This document shows positions 57,779 to 64,000 of a stretch of 64,000 bases of DNA, in pieces. Made by a program: the position numbers and the translations under genes. Location of the stretch: NCBI GenBank assembly GCA_025399215.1, contig MU621121.1, positions 1 to 64,000 on the forward strand, in the 5' to 3' direction. Source of the DNA: Globomyces pollinis-pini (Eukaryota; Chytridiomycota; Chytridiomycetes; Rhizophydiales; Globomycetaceae). The notes beneath the pieces are model-generated. The model was not told the origin of the DNA and did no database searches. It saw only the letters and a program-made list of their open reading frames with translations. Each line of letters starts with the position of its first letter. Positions within the stretch are counted from its first letter, which is position 1.

Positions 57779-59352
57779 TTATAAATCATGGGAATTTTCT
57801 GTGACAATACCCTGAATAGCAACCAAATATTCTGGTGTCAGACCAGTGGTTCGAAGATCAAAACTTGTAAGATACTAACGGTTAAATGAAACCAAAACGA
57901 ACCTTATTTTGACTAGTAGCTTCAAACAAAATTTTCCCAGCCATATCATTGACTTTACCAATATTTTGAATAACTGGAGCAGGATCCAATAAGTTCTGAG
58001 TAGAACCGGTATTCATTGTTCTTTCTGCAACATAGTCACCTAATTTATTACAAGAAACATCTATTCCAGTCAGAGTTGGAAGATTATGTTTGAGTAACAC
58101 TGCCAAAGCTTTGGTTGATTTCATTTCTAATCCATTTCCGGAAAGATCCAAACTTTTAAGTTGTTTATTTTTGACCAAACATAAAAGTAAGAAATGACCT
58201 CCTTGATCGTGTAAATAATTCAATCTCAAGTCCAAATGGAATAATGTATTGTTAACTTGTAAAGACTTTCCAATACATTTTGCACCTTCCTTTTCAATTT
58301 GATTATTGGATACTTTCAATATTTCCAATACCGTTTTTGGACTAGCTAATAGTTTGGCTAATCCTCTAGCACCTGTTTGTGAAATCTTATTGTGAGATAA
58401 ATCTAAATGCTTTAAGGTTGAATTATCCAATAAGGAATGTGAAATTAATCGACATCGATCATCATCAATTCCACTTGCAGTAATTGCTAATTTAGTTAAA
58501 GTGATGATTTCTAATCCAGCACAGAGGGATATTGAATCTTTTAAGGTCATTCCAAAAAAGGACCATGAGAAATCCATTCCACAATCAGTTAAACTATACA
58601 ATCATTAGATAGATTTTTGATACCCATAATAACAAGAGAATTCTTTCAATTGTTTCAATTGAACTAATAAACCTCCTAATTCCAAATGATCTAAAGGTTT
58701 ATCACTTGGAACATCTGGAGCTTTTTTTAAATCCTTATATTTATCATCATCATCTGGTGGAACAGGAACAACTTCAATTGGTTTCAATTTCCTTAATTTC
58801 AAAGTTTCTACAAATGGGGCCGCCAAGAATAGTTCCAATTGAAGTTGTTTCATTGATTCACTCATTACATTTGTATCTGTTGTTGGTTTGAAATTTTCAA
58901 TGACATCACGTAAATGAAGTTCAAAAAACATCCTTTTCCAAGAATTACCATGATTAGTTACACTGGAATATTGGAATTTGGATTTTGTTCTTCGTTTCCA
59001 GTAGGAGGGGTCAGGTATTAATGGTCCTGCAATTGATAATGGGAAATCTAATGGAATAGATTCAATTATCGAATCTCGATACTTTTCCGGAATTCCTTCC
59101 AGTATTGGTTTTTCTAAACGTTAATCACATTAAAATTCTACTCTCAAAGTTGGCTACAATGGCTTTTACACAAAGTGCAGTAAGCTTTTCTATTGGGGCA
59201 AGATTCCATTCTGGGTCTTCTGCAATTATTCTCCTCTCTTGTCCTCCTCCTTTGGATTTTGGGGTCACTATTGAATGCTCGGTATCTAAAGAATTCTTTC
59301 CAGCATCATTTTGATGGCCATCGTCTTTCGGAGTATCTTTCGTGGAATTCAT
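57779..59352 (-). CDS. DRC5: Dynein regulatory complex subunit 5 (TCTE1-like), LRR protein
   Basis: Axonemal nexin-dynein regulatory complex protein, needed for flagellar beating. The start MNSTKDTPKDDGHQNDAGKN is followed across a 28-nt intron by KKPILEGIPEKYRDSIIESI and then HGNSWKRMFFELHLRDVIEN, which matches the distinctive TCTE1 pre-LRR block. The next exon has LTDCGMDFSWSFFGMTLKDS and about seven RNI-type leucine-rich repeats (LKHLDLSHNKISQTGARGLA, LFHLDLRLNYLHDQGGHFL, LKSLDLSGNGLEMKSTKAL). After another 28-nt intron the tail reads YLTSFDLRTTGLTPEYLVAI and ends NSHDL. Length and domain order fit the family. Confidence 0.88.
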
Positions 59353-59360
59353 ATAAGCAG

Positions 59361-59365
59361 ACGCG
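59361..59365. promoter_or_regulatory. ACGCG box just upstream of DRC5
   Basis: gacgcgaaaaac lies nine bases upstream of the DRC5 start codon. ACGCGAAA is the yeast SCB/MCB-type core, but here it may be no more than leader sequence. Confidence 0.25.
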
Positions 59366-59464
59366 AAAAACAGATTATCAAAAAATTTACATAGCTTAAT
59401 TTTCAGAAATGATTATGAACCGGAACGTTTGATGAATAAAACATGAAATTTCTTTATTATATGA

Positions 59465-61290
59465 TTATTGTCGCAATTTGGCCATGGCTTCAGGAAAGTT
59501 CTGAGATTAATGAAGGTTGAAACTTACTTTCATAACATGGGCTTGAGCTGCTGCTGCTTCTTGACAGGAGATGATATTCATAACTTCCGCTTCAGTTCGC
59601 GCAATTTTGATAGCGTCATTGTATACTCGCAATGCTTCATCCATTTTGTTTTGATGGCATAAAAGTTGAGCTAACTGAGTATAGGCAATATCACATAATG
59701 GATCGACTTCAATTGCCTTTTTACATTGTGCTTCTGAACCGTCACCATCATTTTTCCATTGTAATAAAAGAATTGCTATACGAATCAATAAACTGTAAAT
59801 CTTTTACCCATATTGATGTATGGAAGAGGTGATTTCGGGTCCATTTCAATTGCTTTTAAGAAACTCTTTTCTGCGTCGGCAAAATTTTGCTTGTCCATCA
59901 AAATTTCACCGTGATAGTTCCATACTTCAGCAGACTTTGGAAAAAGCTTTTTTGCTTCTTTAAATTTAGCATCAGAGCCCACTAGGTCGCCCAATTTATA
60001 TTTAGCAACTCCCATTTGAATATGAACATAAACTGAAGATTCATTTTCTTTTTCATATTTCAAAGAGTTACTGTAATCTTGAACAGCACCTTCAAAATCG
60101 CCTGTCAAAAATCTGACTTGACCACGATGATAAAAAAGATCAGGGTGCTCCTTTGTAACTGATTCCGCTTTTTCAAACTGTTGGATTGTTTTCTCCACTT
60201 CTCCTCGTTCCATGTATAAAGTTGCTCGTTTTATGATAGAATTGACGTTTTTAGGGTCTAATTCTAAAGATTTTTCCAAATCCTCAACCGCTTCATTCAC
60301 AAGACCTATAATAAGCTACATAAAAATGAATACCCATCAAAAAGTGTAAGGTAGCCCGATAGTTATATGCCTTTGCTTTGATCAACTTGTCTGAAAATTT
60401 ATCCTCCTTAATGGCCAAATTTACAAGGTCAAATGAAGTTTGCCATTCACGCTTAGTATATGCGGTAAAAGTCTTTTTCAATAATAAATCCGACTCAGTT
60501 TCAGATTCCAAGTCCAAGACAATCTGAGCATCAGATGGTGTCGCCCGGAAAGAATCCATGTACGCGGAAATAAAACTTTGATTAATAAACTTAATGATTA
60601 CGTTTGGGATGGCATAGTAGTCACTTTGGATTTCATAATCTCCTCTGTTCGCTGTGTAGAAATTACTTTCAACAATCGATCTGGTGCTGCCATTGAATTT
60701 TGATTCTGGAACGATTCTAATACACAGACCACTGTATAATCATTTAATGCATCCTTAAGATTCCCTAATTTTTCAAATGCGAGTGCTCGACGATGGAAAG
60801 CTTTAATATAAGCCTTATCTAATTTGATTGCTTCATTGCAATCATTGATGGCCAATTGATATTCTTGAATGTTTGAGTAGGATGCTGCACGATTACAGTA
60901 AAAAACAGCATCTGTATGCAAAGCAATGGCCTTGGTGTACTGTTCAATGGCTTCGTTAAATTTCTTTGCTGCATATAATTTGTTTCCAGCAGCTTTTGCT
61001 TCTTGTGCTAAAACTTTTACATCCTAGTGTGAAATAAACTCGAATTACCTTATTGGATTCGATTGGCTGCTGTTCACCCAAATCTTTTGACTTTGAGGCA
61101 TCTATAAAATGAGTTTACCATATTAGTTACCAGACTTTTTCTTTTTGTTCTTTTTCTTTGGTTTTGGGGTTTCGACCTTTGCTGGAGATGGTTTTGACAA
61201 ATAGTATAATGCTCCACCTGCAATACCCGAGACCACGATTGCTCCAAGGATGATCTTCCAGTGTCGATTGAGTGTCGATTCTGTGTTCAT
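59465..61290 (-). CDS. TOM70: Mitochondrial import receptor TOM70-like TPR protein
   Basis: Outer-membrane receptor for carrier-type mitochondrial precursors delivered by Hsp70/Hsp90. The start MNTESTLNRHWKIILGAIVV at 61290 leads into one N-terminal membrane anchor (IILGAIVVSGIAGGALYYLS) and a lysine-rich cytosolic linker, as in Tom70. The TPR region begins NKLYAAKKFNEAIEQYTKAI and AVFYCNRAASYSNIQEYQLA. RRALAFEKLGNLKDALNDYT and RLLKVISTQRTEEIMKSKVT then lead across a short intron to PSQTFISAYMDSFR, a Tom70 hallmark. C-terminal TPRs include HPDLFYHRGQVRFLTGDFEG and CDIAYTQLAQLLCHQNKMDE. A last 27-nt intron adds NFPEAMAKLRQ. About 550 residues. Confidence 0.92.
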
Positions 61291-61601
61291 CTCGACAAAA
61301 ATTGAAGAAAAAAAATTATCTTTGAAGTTGAATATTTTAGCATTAATCCGCAATGAGAACAGCGAAAAGGTGTCCAACTGATACATGAATTGACTGTGAA
61401 TAAAATGAGGGAAGCAATTCTTATAAATGAGAGTAAAATCACTTAAAAAGTATCTAATTGTTGGTACTCATCCATGGTGTAGTAATTCAACAAAATATAT
61501 TACAAAGATGTAAGCAAGTTTATCAGCCAATTATTAATGGGTCTTGACGCGTTGGATGACGATGATGTGTCTTTTCCAATTGTTCAATTTCTAAACATTT
61601 G
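61291..61601. other. Divergent TOM70-PP2C spacer with an ACGCGTT box
   Basis: 311 bp between the two start codons. It contains acgcgtt at 61547-61553, 49 bp upstream of the PP2C start, the same distance as the boxes in the accessory block. An upstream ATG at 61534 opens a 21-codon frame that stops just before the PP2C start and could act as a leader uORF. Confidence 0.4.
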
Positions 61602-62633
61602 ATGGGAACTTCCTCTATGCCCGTTGATTCAAAGAAAATTGGAACGTTTACCGATTTAGGTGGTAGAGCGACTCAACAAGACGCTGTTCTGATTCTCCCT
61701 GATTTTCTAGTCGTTCAGAATACCGTTATTCACATATTTGGAATATTTGATGGTCATGGTAACTTGAGGTCTATTTGTTTTAATTCATTTTGAATGCTAG
61801 GCTCGGAAGGTCATAAAGCATCAGCAGCAGCGAAAGCTGCCTTTCCAACAATCTTCCAACAACAATCAGAGCAACTATTAACAAATACACAAGAAGTATT
61901 AAAGAGTGCTTTCAAGAAAGTTGATGAAATGCTATTGAATGATCAAACTTGGGATTCGTATTTATCTGGAACGACTGCTGTCATTTTGGTTATCATCAAC
62001 AATTTGGTATACGTTGCTCATGTTGGAGATAGTAGATTAACTATCATCAAAAAAGCAGATTCAGCATTGATTGGATTAACAACTACAAAGTAAACACTTT
62101 ATATTTAACTCTGGAAGGGATCATACTTGTGAAGTCCAAAGTGAGAAAGAGAGAATTATGGCAGCAGGTGGAAGAGTAGAGCAACTTTGGCTGGATGGGA
62201 AGTTTGCTGGTAACAATGATTTGCCTTATTAGTAGGACCACTTAGAGTATTCAAAGGAAGCTTGCCTTATCCAGGGTAATATTCCAAACTAACGTATGTA
62301 GAATTGCTGTAACTCGAACGCTTGGTTAGTTGTCAAATCTATTATTAATGACCTTTAGGAGATGCAGCAGCACGTAAAATCGGTGTGCTATCTGATCCCG
62401 ATGTAAATGTAATAGAATTAGGAGAAAACGACAAATACTTGCTATTGGCAACAGATGGATTATGGGATGGATTAAATATGGAAGAGATGTTGAAGTGCAT
62501 TCGCGTCAATGAAACACCAGACCAAATATCGCATCGACTTATCAAAGCAGGACTCAAAGGATTACGCGCCAAGCAAATAGATGATAATATCACCAATGTT
62601 GTTATAGGATTGAATAACGGATTAGTAGTTTGA
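61602..62633 (+). CDS. PP2C family (PPM) serine/threonine protein phosphatase
   Basis: Metal-dependent phosphatase of about 290 residues after removal of six short introns, one of only 23 nt (62210-62232). Motifs in order: IGTFTDLGGRATQQDAVLIL (first motif), FGIFDGHG with the metal-binding Asp-Gly, SGTTAVILVIINNLVYVAHV followed by GDSRL, KDHTCEVQSEKERIMAAGG, AVTRTLGDAAARKIGVLSDP, LLLATDGLWDGL, and DDNITNVVIGLNN. All residues that coordinate the two metal ions appear kept. No membrane segment is present. The start at 61602 gives MGTSSMPVDSKKIG; the frame does not extend upstream. The substrate is unknown. Confidence 0.92.
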
Positions 62634-62711
62634 ATAGACTCATTTCTTTATATTTTTAGTTGCTTTTGAGAAAAGTAAAGCTGAAATTTGCTTTCTGTTC
62701 ATTTTTCATTC

Positions 62712-64000
62712 ATGATTGAATCTCTAAGAAAAGCACAACAACAAGCACTGTTGACTATGCTGAATTTAAATCAGGAACCTGAGGACGATGCTCAAGTCGG
62801 TTGGAAAGTTCTCGTGTATGATAAACAAGGTCAGGATGTTATTTCGCCAACACTGCGTTTGGGTGATTTACGAGGAGCTGGTATTACTGTCCATATGTAC
62901 CCTATACTTTCTGATTTTTAGGTATATGTTTTTAGAATTCATTTTTAGGGCCTTGTTAAGCGATCGTCAACCTATCCCAGATGTCCCTGCAGTTTACTTT
63001 ATTCAACCTACAATTGAAAATATCCAAATTTTATCTGAGGTATTAATTGAATCTCATATCTTTAGGATTTAAAAAAGCAATTGTATAGCTCAGTTTATGT
63101 CAACTTTTCGTCAGCACTACCTCGAAGCCTGTTGGAAGAATTTGCTTCATTAACAGTTCAAACAAACTCAGCTTCATTAGTCTCACAAGTTTACGATCAA
63201 TATTTGAATTATATATGTTTGGAATCCAATTTATTCTCATTAGAAAAATCTCAAACATACAAGGTTTTGAATGATCCAACAACACCTGACATTGTCATTG
63301 AACAATTAGTCGACGATATTGCCATGGGATTGTTTTCAGTAATTGTTACTTTAGGTAGATATACTTTACAATCTTACATTCAGGCACGGTGCCAATAATT
63401 AAATGCCAAAAAGGCAATGTTGCTGAAGCTGTAGCCAAAAAATTAGATTCAAAACTCAGGGACAATATTATAAATAGTAGAGCAAACTTGTTTGCAGAGA
63501 AAATGCATTTAACAAGACCAGGTTTGTTATTTTACACCTAATTGGAATAGGTTTGAAGAATATCTAACAAAATTATAGTGCTAATATTGTTGGATAGATC
63601 TTTAGATTTGGCATCGATGCTTACACATTCATGGACTTATTCAACTTTATTTCACGACATTTTGGAGATGAAACTAAACCGTGTTAATGTTACAGTATTG
63701 CTGCATTTTTAATCAACAATTTAGGCTGATGAAAATGGGAGAAAGTCTGTGAAAAATTATGATATAGATGTGACGGATACATTTTGGGAGAAGAATGCAT
63801 CATGTCCATTACCAGAGGTCGGAAGTACGCAAATTATATATTTACAATAGTGTACATCGATACAGAAACAAAAAGCTATCAAGCACAGGTCAATAGTGTA
63901 GGAGCCGCAGATTCGCAAGATCCAAAGTATAATTAAGAGTAACCTAATGAGATAGCGATTTGAACTTGAGTACTCAGCAATTATCTAGCACCATTGCTCA
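62712..64000 (+). CDS. SLY1: SLY1/SCFD1 Sec1-Munc18 protein (partial)
   Basis: SM-family protein that clamps the syntaxin-5/Sed5 SNARE complex for ER-Golgi transport. The start MIESLRKAQQQALLTMLNLN leads to VGWKVLVYDKQGQDVISPTL and RDLRGAGITVHM-like sequence. After an intron comes LLSDRQPIPDVPAVYFIQPT. Further exons give KQLYSSVYVNFSSALPRSLL, YDQYLNYICLESNLFSL, VPIIKCQKGNVAEAVAKKLD, VLILLDRSLDLASMLTHSWT and YDIDVTDTFWEKN. The last exons seen read YIDTETKSYQAQVNSVG and DLNLSTQQLSSTIA. The gene runs off the window; roughly the second half is missing. Introns are 25-35 nt. Confidence 0.92.

Noticed and set aside
1..64000. Transposons, integrated viral genes, CRISPR arrays and bacterial-type operons
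   Set aside because: No reverse transcriptase, transposase, integrase, capsid or polymerase-like frames, terminal repeats or spaced direct-repeat arrays were seen. Genes have spliceosomal introns and eukaryotic families throughout.

Overview
The window is nuclear DNA of a compact, AT-rich eukaryote, most likely a zoosporic (flagellated) early-diverging fungus. Two observations support this. A fungal-type Zn2Cys6 transcription factor lies at 55.2-57.7 kb. Motile-flagellum genes are also present: a CFAP54-like central-apparatus protein at 42.9-52.1 kb and a DRC5/TCTE1 nexin-dynein regulatory protein at 57.8-59.4 kb. Chytrid-, aphelid- or Rozella-grade fungi would fit, but I cannot fix the species. 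Genes sit on both strands, often only tens of bases apart. Conserved genes are cut by many tiny GT..AG introns, usually 23-32 nt with a mode near 28 nt and a TAAC/TGAC/TTAA-like branch site just before TAG. I saw no mobile element, CRISPR array, rRNA or convincing tRNA.

Layout. 0-9 kb holds intron-rich cell-biology genes: the 3' end of a Tra2 splicing factor, V-ATPase subunit C (VMA5), Beclin-1/ATG6, the phosphoinositide phosphatase SAC1, and an unrecognised helical protein. 9-19.3 kb is an intron-poor accessory block, all on the minus strand: two large MORN-repeat proteins on either side of a secreted trypsin-like protease, a GT17 glycosyltransferase, a tandem pair of paralogous multi-pass membrane proteins, and a seven-helix-type membrane protein. 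19.5-31.5 kb returns to conserved genes: VPS16, APC11, a Sel1-repeat protein, eIF2-beta, EMC6, two unrecognised proteins, a SEC9/SNAP-25-like SNARE and Rad4/XPC. 31.8-37.5 kb is one giant coiled-coil gene. 37.6-64 kb holds CENP-X, a BRWD/PHIP-type WD40-bromodomain protein, CFAP54, THG1, NUG1/GNL3, the zinc-cluster factor, DRC5, TOM70, a PP2C phosphatase and the 5' part of SLY1.

The genes do not form an operon-like pathway, but several themes recur. These are membrane traffic and organelle identity (VMA5, ATG6, SAC1, VPS16, SEC9, SLY1, EMC6, TOM70), chromosome biology and repair (APC11, CENP-X, Rad4, BRWD), and the flagellum (CFAP54, DRC5). The main points worth a second look are a Beclin intron built from three abutting ~28-nt GT..AG units, MORN proteins with an MLKL/HeLo-like helical head flanking a protease, a transcription factor with two tandem Zn2Cys6 clusters, a TCAAGA-motif cluster downstream of the Tra2 gene, and a shared GCGCGTT-type box upstream of the accessory genes. 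Coordinates of multi-exon genes give start codon to stop codon; splice sites were inferred by eye from GT..AG borders and reading-frame continuity.
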